A DNA stretch of 64,000 nucleotides from NCBI GenBank assembly GCA_934692665.1, contig CAKUUG010000002.1:1-64000 (forward strand), in the 5' to 3' direction. Below the pieces are notes generated by a model that searched no databases, was not told the DNA's origin, and saw only the letters and a list, made by a program, of their open reading frames with translations. Positions within the stretch are counted from its first letter, which is position 1. Each line of letters opens with the position of its first letter. The position numbers and the translations under genes are program-made. Positions 8,053-15,272 of this stretch are shown one piece after another. This DNA comes from an uncultured Candidatus Melainabacteria bacterium. Its GTDB lineage: Bacteria; Cyanobacteriota; Vampirovibrionia; Gastranaerophilales; Gastranaerophilaceae.

Positions 8053-9571
8053 CTTCTTTATTTCCATAGACTTTTGTAAATTTCAACCTTGAACAATAAT
8101 CGATTAAATCTTTTTTAATTTCAGGACACAAGATATACAGTACGATTATGTTTGGTACGCACATTGCCATCATCATAGCATCTGTAATATTAATTACTGA
8201 TTTTACGTTCATTACAGAACCTACAACGATAAAAATACAGTATATTAAATTAAATGTTAATGCACGTTTTCTGCCTTCACCAAACAAGAATGTCCATGCT
8301 TTTTGTCCGTAATATGCCCAAGAAATCAAAGTAGACAATGCAAACAAAATTGCGATAATTGACAATATTACAGGGAAAAATGGAATTACTGACTGAAAAG
8401 CATTAGAAGCCAGTTCTATACCTGAAATTTCTTTTGCTGCATGGGTGCAAGCTCCTGAAAATATTATTGCAAAAGAAGTAAATAAACAAAGTACTCCTGT
8501 TAAAAATGTTTCCAATAAAGCAACAAAACCTTGTGAAACCGGTTCTTTTGTTTGAGCCGTTGCGTATACAATGGCAGCCGCTCCTGTTCCTGCTTCGTTT
8601 GATTGAACGGAACGTCTTAAACCTATTATTATCGTACCCAAAACACCACCTGCAACTGCTGTCGGGTGAAATGCCTCTCTTATTATTAGCCACAAAGCTG
8701 AAGGTATATTCATAATGTTAGCTAAAATTACAATCAAGCCTGAAACAATATACATAAGGCACATTGTCGGAACTAGAATGGTTGTTATTTTTGCAATACT
8801 TTTAATACCACCAACAGTAACAAGCCCAACCAACACTGCAACAATTAACCCGAAAATCCAAGTTGAACCAAAAAGAATACTATGTTCTCCACCTGTAATA
8901 AATACAAATTGGTGTGCAGATTGGTTGATTTGTATCATGTTTCCACCGGTAATGCCACCGCCGATGCAAAGAAGTGCAAATATTACAGACAATGGTTGTC
9001 CAAGCCAACGCATTTTTCTTCTTGTTAAACCATGTGCAATATAGTGCATAGGGCCGCCTGATACAGAACCATCTTCGTTAAAACGTCTGTATTTTACAGC
9101 AAGTGTTGCCTCTACAAATTTTATGCTCATTCCTAAAAACGCACCTATAAAAATCCAAAATGCAGCTCCAGGACCTCCGATTGAAATAGAAATTGCAACA
9201 CCTGCAATAGAACCTATACCAATAGTACCTGATAATGCGGTTGCAAGAGCTTGAAGAGATGAAACTTCACCGCAGCCATCATTTTTTTCTGATTTTTCAG
9301 CAGGTTTTACTATTAAATCAATAGCGTGTTTAAAACCCCAAATTGAGATGCCTTTGAAATATATTGTAAAAAATATACCTGCAAAAAGTATCCAAAAAAT
9401 TATCAAAGGAACTTTTGTTCCAAAGAAATTAATCTGATAAAAAATAATGTCTGCAACAGCATCAGAAAAAGGAGCAATGTGTTTGTCCATAAATTCATCT
9501 ACTGTCATGGCAAAAACACTGTTAGTTAAAGTAAGAAGTGTTGTTAATGCCAAAAATAAAAATTTCCTCAT
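8039..9571 (-). CDS. AGCS-family sodium:alanine/glycine symporter
   Basis: A 510-residue multi-pass inner-membrane symporter that takes up small amino acids with sodium. The AGCS signature is visible: a long Gly/Ala-rich helix with SGTIGIGSIAGVA, then IGGPGAAFW, and SGGPMHY in the cytoplasmic loop. A second conserved segment contains SNEAGTGAAA. The protein starts with an additional signal-peptide-like stretch (residues 1-21) before the family's usual first helix. RBS GAAAGGG lies 12-15 nt upstream. Which amino acid is carried cannot be told. Confidence 0.9.
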   Translation of the reverse strand: MRKFLFLALTTLLTLTNSVFAMTVDEFMDKHIAPFSDAVADIIFYQINFFGTKVPLIIFWILFAGIFFTIYFKGISIWGFKHAIDLIVKPAEKSEKNDGCGEVSSLQALATALSGTIGIGSIAGVAISISIGGPGAAFWIFIGAFLGMSIKFVEATLAVKYRRFNEDGSVSGGPMHYIAHGLTRRKMRWLGQPLSVIFALLCIGGGITGGNMIQINQSAHQFVFITGGEHSILFGSTWIFGLIVAVLVGLVTVGGIKSIAKITTILVPTMCLMYIVSGLIVILANIMNIPSALWLIIREAFHPTAVAGGVLGTIIIGLRRSVQSNEAGTGAAAIVYATAQTKEPVSQGFVALLETFLTGVLCLFTSFAIIFSGACTHAAKEISGIELASNAFQSVIPFFPVILSIIAILFALSTLISWAYYGQKAWTFLFGEGRKRALTFNLIYCIFIVVGSVMNVKSVINITDAMMMAMCVPNIIVLYILCPEIKKDLIDYCSRLKFTKVYGNKEEKRA

Positions 9572-9611
9572 TTTTCTTAAAAACCCTTTCTAATATATTG
9601 GGAGTAGGTCT

Positions 9612-9620
9612 ATTCTAGCA
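9612..9620 (-). promoter_or_regulatory. Extended -10 of AGCS gene
   Basis: On the minus strand TGC-TAGAAT lies about 40 nt upstream of the symporter ATG. No good -35 is visible, as expected for extended -10 promoters. Confidence 0.35.
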
Positions 9621-9712
9621 AGAATACGCTTAAAATACTATTTGAATTCTTTAAATTTTAACATTTCGCAAACTCTACTATCTTAAAACTGTTTTTATAT
9701 TATCCTTAGAGT

Positions 9713-10489
9713 ATGGAAAAATTAGTTAAAATTTTATGTGTTTGTTTTTTGTTTGCAATTTTAAATTTAAAAGCAATAGCAAAAGAAGTTAAGTTTGTTC
9801 ATATTACAGATATCAATCTTAAACAAGAAAATGCCTATAAATTACGAAGGACAATTAAAGAAATAAATGCCATGAACGATATTGATTTTGTTGTTTTTGG
9901 CGGCAATAATATAGCAAAAACAAACATAAATAACTTAAATTATTTTATGTATCTTCTAAAAACTTCTAAAAAACCGACTTATGTACTTTTGGGAGCTACA
10001 GATGTTGCAACATCAACAGGCATAGATAAAAAATACTATCTAAAAAGAGTTCGTAAAGCCAGATTTTTTAGACATCCAAAAGAACCTAATTATATTTTCA
10101 AAAAAAACGGATATGTTTTTGTTGCAATGGATGGCAGTAAGCAGTATTTTCAACAGTCAAACGGTTGTTACACAAAAGATGAACTTCGTTGGTTAGACAA
10201 AGTTCTTACAAAATACAAAAATCAAAATGTCATCATATTACAACATTTTCCAATTGTACAAACAGATTCTAGTTGGCTTCAAACAGCAAGAGTTGATGAG
10301 TATTGGAAAGTTTTAATGAAGCATAAAAATGTAAAAGCGATAGTATCCGGTCATTATGGTTCAAATCAAGAAGAAAATATCAATGGAATTTTTAATATAA
10401 TTACAGAAAGCTACTCCAAAAATGGCGCTTACAAGGTAATTACGCTTGATTTAGAAGATAATTTTATTGGCACATATCTAGTAAAATAA
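9713..10489 (+). CDS. Exported calcineurin-like phosphoesterase, metal ligands lost
   Basis: A 258-residue protein with a signal peptide (residues 1-23) and the overall plan of metallophosphatases. The core motifs are damaged. The first motif DxH is Asp33-Ile-Asn35, GD is Gly-Gly-Asn at 63-65, GNHD is Gly-Ala-Thr-Asp at 94-97, and GHxH is Gly-His-Tyr-Gly at 213-216. His178 in QHFP survives. A two-metal hydrolase needs nearly all of these residues, so this is probably a catalytically dead paralogue or one with a new role. The frame is intact with no stop, which argues it is maintained. TATTAT lies 9 nt before the ATG and there is no clear ribosome binding site. Confidence 0.7.
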   Translation: MEKLVKILCVCFLFAILNLKAIAKEVKFVHITDINLKQENAYKLRRTIKEINAMNDIDFVVFGGNNIAKTNINNLNYFMYLLKTSKKPTYVLLGATDVATSTGIDKKYYLKRVRKARFFRHPKEPNYIFKKNGYVFVAMDGSKQYFQQSNGCYTKDELRWLDKVLTKYKNQNVIILQHFPIVQTDSSWLQTARVDEYWKVLMKHKNVKAIVSGHYGSNQEENINGIFNIITESYSKNGAYKVITLDLEDNFIGTYLVK

Positions 10490-10493
10490 CTGA

Positions 10494-10522
10494 TTGAAAT
10501 TTTGGGTTTATAAATCTATAAT
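10494..10522 (+). promoter_or_regulatory. Sigma-70 promoter of 10547 gene
   Basis: TTGAAA (10494-10499), a 17-bp spacer and a perfect TATAAT (10517-10522) stand before the gene, giving a leader of about 18 nt that contains GGAGG. Confidence 0.6.
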
Positions 10523-10546
10523 AATGTCAAAAATATAGGAGGCATT

Positions 10547-10957
10547 ATGAAAGAAAGATTTTTGAATATTTTAAAGTGGTTTTTTATTGCTTTAGGGGTG
10601 TTATTTTTTGCTCAAATTGTGTTTTTTGTAATGATAATTATTTTTGCAAACACATTTAGGATTGATAAAGTTTCTGATATAAAATTGAAACCTCAAAAAT
10701 ATAATCTAAAACAAATGGAAAAAATCATTGAATATGCACAAAACTACAGAGATGAAAACGGAAAATTCCCAAAAGCAATACAAGATATCAAAATGAACAA
10801 GAATTTTGAATACAACTACTCTACTTCTCAGGATGATGATTGCTACAAAATTGAATTAAAAAACACAAAAACAAATGCAACAAAACAATATGAATACTGT
10901 AGTATTCAAAAAGATGGTTTAACTTCTACATCTGAAAATTTCATAGAAACAAAATAA
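10547..10957 (+). CDS. Single-pass membrane protein of unknown function
   Basis: A 136-residue protein. Residues about 8-36 form one hydrophobic membrane anchor; the rest is a hydrophilic domain rich in Lys, Asn and Tyr with a Tyr-Arg-Asp-Glu-Asn-Gly segment and two cysteines. The RDENGKFPKA segment resembles the soluble part of pseudopilin-like proteins, but no prepilin peptidase site is present. AGGAGG is 5 nt from the ATG. It has its own promoter and ends at a strong terminator, so it is monocistronic. Confidence 0.55.
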   Translation: MKERFLNILKWFFIALGVLFFAQIVFFVMIIIFANTFRIDKVSDIKLKPQKYNLKQMEKIIEYAQNYRDENGKFPKAIQDIKMNKNFEYNYSTSQDDDCYKIELKNTKTNATKQYEYCSIQKDGLTSTSENFIETK

Positions 10958-10976
10958 TAAATAAAGTAAAAAAATT

Positions 10977-11002
10977 AAAAGCCGGCTTGTTTGCCGGCTT
11001 TT
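10977..11002. terminator. Bidirectional terminator
   Basis: AAAAGCCGGC, a 6-nt loop and GCCGGCTTTT form a perfect 10-bp stem. It ends the membrane protein gene on the plus strand and fabF on the minus strand. Confidence 0.9.
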
Positions 11003-11014
11003 AAAGTGAAATTG

Positions 11015-12280
11015 TTATTTTTCAAACTTTTTAAATAATATTGAAGCATTTTGTCCGCCAAAACCAAATGAATTAGTTAAAGCATATTTTACATCCGCTT
11101 CAATTGCTTTGTTTGGTACATAATTTAGGTTTGCAACTTCAGGATCTTGGTTTTCAAGATTTATTGTTGGTGGAATAATTCCTTCTGTTAGAGTTTTTAT
11201 ACAAACTATTGATTCTGCAGCACCTGTTGCACCAATCATATGACCATGCATTGATTTTGTTGATGAAACTTTTAGGTTGTTATTTTCGGACAAATCGCCA
11301 AAAACTTTTGCTATTGCTTGTGATTCGGCAATATCTCCCAGATGAGTAGAAGTGCCATGGGCATTTATGTAATCTACTTCTTTTGGAGTGATGTTTGCAT
11401 CTTTTACTGCGTTTTCCATTGATTTTGCTGCACCTGCACCTGTCGGGTCGGGTGCAACCATATCGTATGCATCACCTGTTTGGCCATAACCAACAATTTC
11501 CGCATATATTTTGGCATTTCTTTTTAGGGCATGTTCTAATTCTTCTACAATCAGGCATGCTCCACCTTCTCCCATAACAAAACCATCTCTGTCAATGTCG
11601 TATGGTCTTGATGCTTTTTGTGGCTCATCGCATCTTTTTGATAGAGTTCTTGCTGCTGTAAATGCACCTATTCCTATATGCGTCATAACGGCTTCTGCTC
11701 CGCCTGCAATAATTACATCAGCATCATTGTATTGAATAGAACGGAATGCATCACCAACGCAATGTGCACTGGTTGCACAAGCAGTTACGATTGCTTTATT
11801 AACACCTTTTGCACCATGACGCATAGAAACCCTGCCTGCTGCCATATTTGGGATAAGCATAGGAACAGTAAATGGAGAGCATTTTGTAGGGCCTCTATCG
11901 ATAATGGCTTTGTGATTTTTTTCAAATGTATCAAAACCACCCGCACCGGAGCCTACAATAACCCCTACTCTATAAGGGTCTTCTTTTGAAATATCTAAGC
12001 CGCTATCTTTTACTGCTTCATCCGATGCAACGCAAGCAAATTGGGTAAATCTGTCCATACGCTTCATTTCTTTGGCGTCTAAAAGTTCTTTTTCTTTTAC
12101 TTCATCTTCAAAAGTACTTACTTCTCCGCCGAATGTAACGCTATGCCCTTCTAGAGGCATTCTGGTTATTGTTTTAATACCGGATTTACCTTCTTTTAAT
12201 GAGTTCCAAAATTTGTCAACTCCACATCCATAAGGACTAACAATGCCAATACCGGTAACAACTACACGCCTTTTATTCAT
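11015..12280 (-). CDS. fabF: Beta-ketoacyl-ACP synthase II
   Basis: FabF condenses malonyl-ACP with acyl-ACP in fatty-acid elongation. The product has 421 residues. The catalytic triad is visible: nucleophile Cys in TACATS (about residue 167), His in NAHGTSTHLGD and His in the MHGHMIGATGA segment. The start at 12280 (MNKRRVVVTG) has GAGGAGA directly upstream; a longer reading from 12355 would cross a hairpin. acpP lies just upstream on the same strand, the usual partner order. Confidence 0.95.
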   Translation of the reverse strand: MNKRRVVVTGIGIVSPYGCGVDKFWNSLKEGKSGIKTITRMPLEGHSVTFGGEVSTFEDEVKEKELLDAKEMKRMDRFTQFACVASDEAVKDSGLDISKEDPYRVGVIVGSGAGGFDTFEKNHKAIIDRGPTKCSPFTVPMLIPNMAAGRVSMRHGAKGVNKAIVTACATSAHCVGDAFRSIQYNDADVIIAGGAEAVMTHIGIGAFTAARTLSKRCDEPQKASRPYDIDRDGFVMGEGGACLIVEELEHALKRNAKIYAEIVGYGQTGDAYDMVAPDPTGAGAAKSMENAVKDANITPKEVDYINAHGTSTHLGDIAESQAIAKVFGDLSENNNLKVSSTKSMHGHMIGATGAAESIVCIKTLTEGIIPPTINLENQDPEVANLNYVPNKAIEADVKYALTNSFGFGGQNASILFKKFEK

Positions 12281-12327
12281 ATCTCTCCTCAAATCTAATT
12301 TTTTAATGGTCAACATTGATTTAAAAC

Positions 12328-12363
12328 AAAAGACTGTTGCAGCTATTTGTTGCACAGTCTTTT
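12328..12363 (-). terminator. Intercistronic hairpin between acpP and fabF
   Basis: AAAAGACTGTTGCA pairs with TGCACAGTCTTTT (one bulged T). In the minus transcript it is followed by TTTTGTTTT. It sits between two genes that are normally coexpressed, so it probably lets acpP be made in excess of fabF. Confidence 0.75.
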
Positions 12364-12386
12364 GATTGATAGTAAAGTAAACTTAC

Positions 12387-12626
12387 TTATTGGTGAGCTT
12401 CGATATAAGAAACTGCATCTTGAACTGTTGCGATTTTTTCTGCATCTTCATCAGGAATGTCGCAACCGAATGCTTCTTCGAAAGCCATAACTAATTCAAC
12501 TGTATCTAATGAATCAGCACCTAAATCACCAGCAAATGATGCTTGTGGTGTAACAGTTGATTCATCTTCAATACCAAGTTGGTCTATTACAACTTTTTTT
12601 ACTTTTTCAAAAATTTCTGTACTCAT
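12387..12626 (-). CDS. acpP: Acyl carrier protein
   Basis: A 79-residue acidic helical protein that carries acyl chains on a 4'-phosphopantetheine arm. The attachment serine is in [10 protein letters not shown] near residue 38-40. Length and composition are standard. GAGG lies 5 nt before the ATG at 12626. A good promoter stands 44 nt upstream. A hairpin separates it from fabF downstream. Confidence 0.97.
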   Translation of the reverse strand: MSTEIFEKVKKVVIDQLGIEDESTVTPQASFAGDLGADSLDTVELVMAFEEAFGCDIPDEDAEKIATVQDAVSYIEAHQ

Positions 12627-12669
12627 TTTTACCTCAATTAAATAATACTTTCTATTTACTACATGCTCA

Positions 12670-12698
12670 ATTATATAAGCTACAAGTTTTTTTTGCAA
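12670..12698 (-). promoter_or_regulatory. Sigma-70 promoter of acpP
   Basis: On the minus strand TTGCAA (12693-12698), a 17-bp spacer and TATAAT (12670-12675) precede acpP. Confidence 0.65.
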
Positions 12699-12814
12699 AT
12701 TTATAAATTTATTTTTCTGGAAAAACCTATATTATGCCTGTATTACTTGTTTTTATTGTGTAGTTTTGTAAATAATTAAATTTTTCAATGGATATTTTTA
12801 TTGGTGAAATTTAT

Positions 12815-12820
12815 TATAAT
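12815..12820 (+). promoter_or_regulatory. -10 box, leaderless WYL-like gene
   Basis: Perfect TATAAT ends six bases before the ATG at 12827. No Shine-Dalgarno lies between. Confidence 0.5.
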
Positions 12821-12826
12821 GTTTCC

Positions 12827-13732
12827 ATGGAAAAACCCGAAAAAAACGGAATTGTTCACAAATTGCTTTTGCTTGTTAATATTTTGATTAACAAAAAACT
12901 TTCCAAAACAGACATAATTTCTGAATTTCAAAAAAAGAATATATCCGTTTCAAAGACTTCCATTGATAAATACATTCGGATTTTGACCGATAATGGCTTT
13001 TCTGTTAAAACTGAAAAAGAAAAAGGCAAAAATATATATTTTTTGGAATTTGATATAGAAAAAAATAACCTAAATGAAGAAAGCGAAGCTGTTTTTCAAG
13101 AATTAAAAAAAATAATCATTTCTCAAAAAGATTACAATTTTGTAAAAAATTCAGTTTATATGTTCTATAAAATCGCATCTTGCTTCGATAAAGATTCTAT
13201 TTCTAAAGTTGCAAATTTTGGCTATTATTCTACGATAAACTGGTTTTTGGTGAATGAATTAGAAAAACACTGCTATGATAAAGATATTATTTTAATTGAA
13301 TATATTTTACCAAATGCCACAAATAGAGAAATAACAATCCATGCAGACAAACTAAGCATAAGAGGAAAATCGGCGAGATTGTATTTGGTTGGTGCGATTG
13401 GAAATAGCTCTTGTTTTTCAAATTTGCCTGTTGATAGAATTTTTGCAATTAAAAAAGTTTTAAGAAAAAAAGTTTGCTTTGAATTGCCGACAAGATTTTT
13501 GAAATATACAATTTCTAAAAATAATTTTATAGAATCCGGAATCGAAGACGATGAAACCCTGTTAACTATTGATAACGACAGAGTAACTATACTTTCGCCT
13601 GTAATTGACGAATTTTTGATTGCACAAAGAATTTTGTACCATTGTCCGGAGGTTTATTATATTTCTGATGAAAAAATAAAATCCATTGTTTTTGAAAAAC
13701 TCAAAAAACTGGAGGAAATTTATGGAAAATAA
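12827..13732 (+). CDS. WYL-like transcriptional regulator (first of pair)
   Basis: A 301-residue protein. Residues about 10-75 form a winged helix-turn-helix (Ser-Lys-Thr-Asp-Ile then a recognition helix and a strand pair). The middle and C-terminal parts resemble a WYL ligand-sensing domain, with an IEYILPNATNREITIHADKL stretch and a C-terminal helical extension, although the Trp-Tyr-Leu signature itself is not conserved. The ATG at 12827 was preferred to 12788 because TATAAT sits 6 nt before it, so the mRNA is probably leaderless. The next regulator overlaps its 3' end by 11 bp. Confidence 0.55.
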   Translation: MEKPEKNGIVHKLLLLVNILINKKLSKTDIISEFQKKNISVSKTSIDKYIRILTDNGFSVKTEKEKGKNIYFLEFDIEKNNLNEESEAVFQELKKIIISQKDYNFVKNSVYMFYKIASCFDKDSISKVANFGYYSTINWFLVNELEKHCYDKDIILIEYILPNATNREITIHADKLSIRGKSARLYLVGAIGNSSCFSNLPVDRIFAIKKVLRKKVCFELPTRFLKYTISKNNFIESGIEDDETLLTIDNDRVTILSPVIDEFLIAQRILYHCPEVYYISDEKIKSIVFEKLKKLEEIYGK

Positions 13733-14579
13733 CATATCGAAAATCCCAATCAGAATTCTTTTGAGGCTTTTTAACAGAAATGTATCTAAAGAAAAAATAC
13801 TAAAAGAGTTTTCCATTAAAGAAACTACGTTTTATAAATATCTTCAATACATCAAAGAAGCAGGCTTTATTGTTGAAAATGAAAAAAATATTTTTAAGAT
13901 AGCTGCTTTTTGTGATTTTTTAAATTTCAGTGATATCGATGTAGAATTTTTTGTTGATATTTTAAATGCAGCAGATGATTATCTGTCTTTTGAAAAAGCT
14001 AAAATATTTAAAAAATATTTTATGAAGTCTTTAAAATTTTCAAATTTAGAAACATTTGAAAAAATAAAAAACAAATATGAAAATCTGAAAAACAAAAATA
14101 CCAAACAATCAAAAATCGACTTATTTAACAAATATATTTCAAGTGGCAAAACGCTCAATATAATAACAAAAGACGAAAAGAAACTTCTAATTAAGCCAAA
14201 AAATTTGGTCTATAAAAAAAATTCTGTTTGTTTGAATTTTTTCAATAAAAAAGACAAAATAAACCAGATGCTGCCTCTTGAATCTATTTTAAAAATAAAT
14301 GTTGTATCTGATAGTGATGTATATATTGAAAATCCTAAAGAAACAATATTTGAATTAAATGGAAAGTTAGCCATGAGCTACATTCTAAAAGAAAATGAAA
14401 GAATAATAGACAAGATTGACAATAAAATTGTCATTGCAAATTCTGATGGTAATAAAAATTATTTATTTAAAAGACTTTTGCGATATGATATATTTTGTAA
14501 AGTGCTTTTTCCAAAAAAAGATGTTGAAGATTTTAAAATATTTATTAAAAATTCAATCGAAAGTATAACCAAATGCTAA
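13722..14579 (+). CDS. WYL-like regulator (second of pair), degenerate
   Basis: A 285-residue paralogue-like partner of the preceding gene, about 20% Lys/Asn. It starts with a helix-turn-helix (Ser-Lys-Glu-Lys-Ile then FSIKETTFYKYLQYIKEAGF). The rest follows the same sensor plan but lacks the WYL signature. GGAGG 5 nt before the ATG at 13722 fixes the start inside the upstream gene. Tandem, overlapping WYL regulators recall PafB/PafC of Actinobacteria, which act as a heterodimer in the DNA-damage response. That parallel is inference only. Confidence 0.5.
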   Translation: MENNISKIPIRILLRLFNRNVSKEKILKEFSIKETTFYKYLQYIKEAGFIVENEKNIFKIAAFCDFLNFSDIDVEFFVDILNAADDYLSFEKAKIFKKYFMKSLKFSNLETFEKIKNKYENLKNKNTKQSKIDLFNKYISSGKTLNIITKDEKKLLIKPKNLVYKKNSVCLNFFNKKDKINQMLPLESILKINVVSDSDVYIENPKETIFELNGKLAMSYILKENERIIDKIDNKIVIANSDGNKNYLFKRLLRYDIFCKVLFPKKDVEDFKIFIKNSIESITKC

Positions 14580-14854
14580 ACAAAAAAATACAAAGGATAT
14601 ATTTGTCATTAGGTGCTATATCACTTTTTCTTTCTTTAACAGTGATAACGATAGTGCCATTGTTGATGCAATTCGTTTTTAAAAATGGTTGTTTTAGAAT
14701 ATTTTTTTCTGCTGCAGAACTTTTCTTATTAATCTTGTGTAGCGTTTTTTATCTTTTTTCTCAAAGATACTACGCTTTTCAACTTTGCAGTTTTGGTTTT
14801 GCTTTTTTGCTCTTTTATTTATTTAAAGGATTGTTTGTGCTTTTTTGCGTGTAA
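14573..14854 (+). CDS. Small 93-residue membrane protein
   Basis: Three hydrophobic helices (about residues 10-37, 42-62 and 65-92) joined by very short loops. It is rich in Phe and Leu. The ATG overlaps the stop of the second WYL-like gene (ATGCTAA), so the three genes form one operon and this protein is translated by coupling. No family is recognised; it might be the target or partner of the regulators. Confidence 0.5.
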   Translation: MLNKKIQRIYLSLGAISLFLSLTVITIVPLLMQFVFKNGCFRIFFSAAELFLLILCSVFYLFSQRYYAFQLCSFGFAFLLFYLFKGLFVLFCV

Positions 14855-14887
14855 ATAAAATTTTCAGCTTACATAAAAAAATACATA

Positions 14888-14924
14888 AAAAAAGATGACC
14901 TTTGTTTATGCAGTCATCTTTTTT
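14888..14924. terminator. Bidirectional terminator
   Basis: AAAAAAGATGAC pairs perfectly with GTCATCTTTTTT around a 13-nt loop. It ends the WYL operon on the plus strand and rpsU on the minus strand. Confidence 0.9.
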
Positions 14925-14929
14925 AAAAG

Positions 14930-15103
14930 TTATACTTTTCTTTTTCTTGCAGCTTCAGATTTTCTTTTTCTTTTTACGGATGGTTTTTCATATCTTTCTC
15001 TGCGTTTAATTTCTGATAGAATACCAGCTTTTTGAATTTTTTTCTTAAATCTTTTTAAAGCTGATTCGATGCTTTCGTTTTCACGAACTCTAACTTCTGG
15101 CAT
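14930..15103 (-). CDS. rpsU: 30S ribosomal protein S21
   Basis: A 57-residue very basic protein with the S21 pattern: [10 protein letters not shown] at the start, then an Arg/Lys helix and a tail ending RKRKV. S21 helps the 30S subunit engage mRNA leaders. The ATG at 15103 follows a full AGGAGG by 8 nt; an in-frame GTG at 15112 overlaps that site and is rejected. It has its own promoter and terminator, not the dnaG-rpoD operon seen in enterobacteria. Confidence 0.95.
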   Translation of the reverse strand: MPEVRVRENESIESALKRFKKKIQKAGILSEIKRRERYEKPSVKRKRKSEAARKRKV

Positions 15104-15144
15104 GTTTTTCACCTCCTTCGTGAATTAAAGTTACTTTTCATTTG

Positions 15145-15173
15145 ATACTAACATAAAGAAAAATTCCCGTCAA
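15145..15173 (-). promoter_or_regulatory. Sigma-70 promoter of rpsU
   Basis: On the minus strand TTGACG (15168-15173), a 17-bp spacer and TAGTAT (15145-15150). Confidence 0.55.
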
Positions 15174-15225
15174 ATCTTGATGTTTTTGAGAAAATAAAAT
15201 TTACAAAACTTAATATTTTACTGTG

Positions 15226-15231
15226 TATAAT
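15226..15231 (+). promoter_or_regulatory. -10 box upstream of GH77-like gene
   Basis: TATAAT with a preceding TGTG, 42 nt upstream of the ATG at 15273. No clear -35 is seen. Confidence 0.35.
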
Positions 15232-15272
15232 ATATTCAAATATCAGTGTTGTTAGAAAAGGAAAAATAAAAA

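Noticed and set aside
12281..12355. N-terminal extension of fabF to 12355
   Set aside because: It crosses a hairpin and lacks the strong GAGGAGA site that precedes 12280.
12815..12830. Reading the two WYL-like genes as one frameshifted gene
   Set aside because: Each has its own HTH and its own start signals; lengths are complete.
13686..13721. Earlier start for the second WYL-like regulator
   Set aside because: GGAGG directly before 13722 fixes the start.
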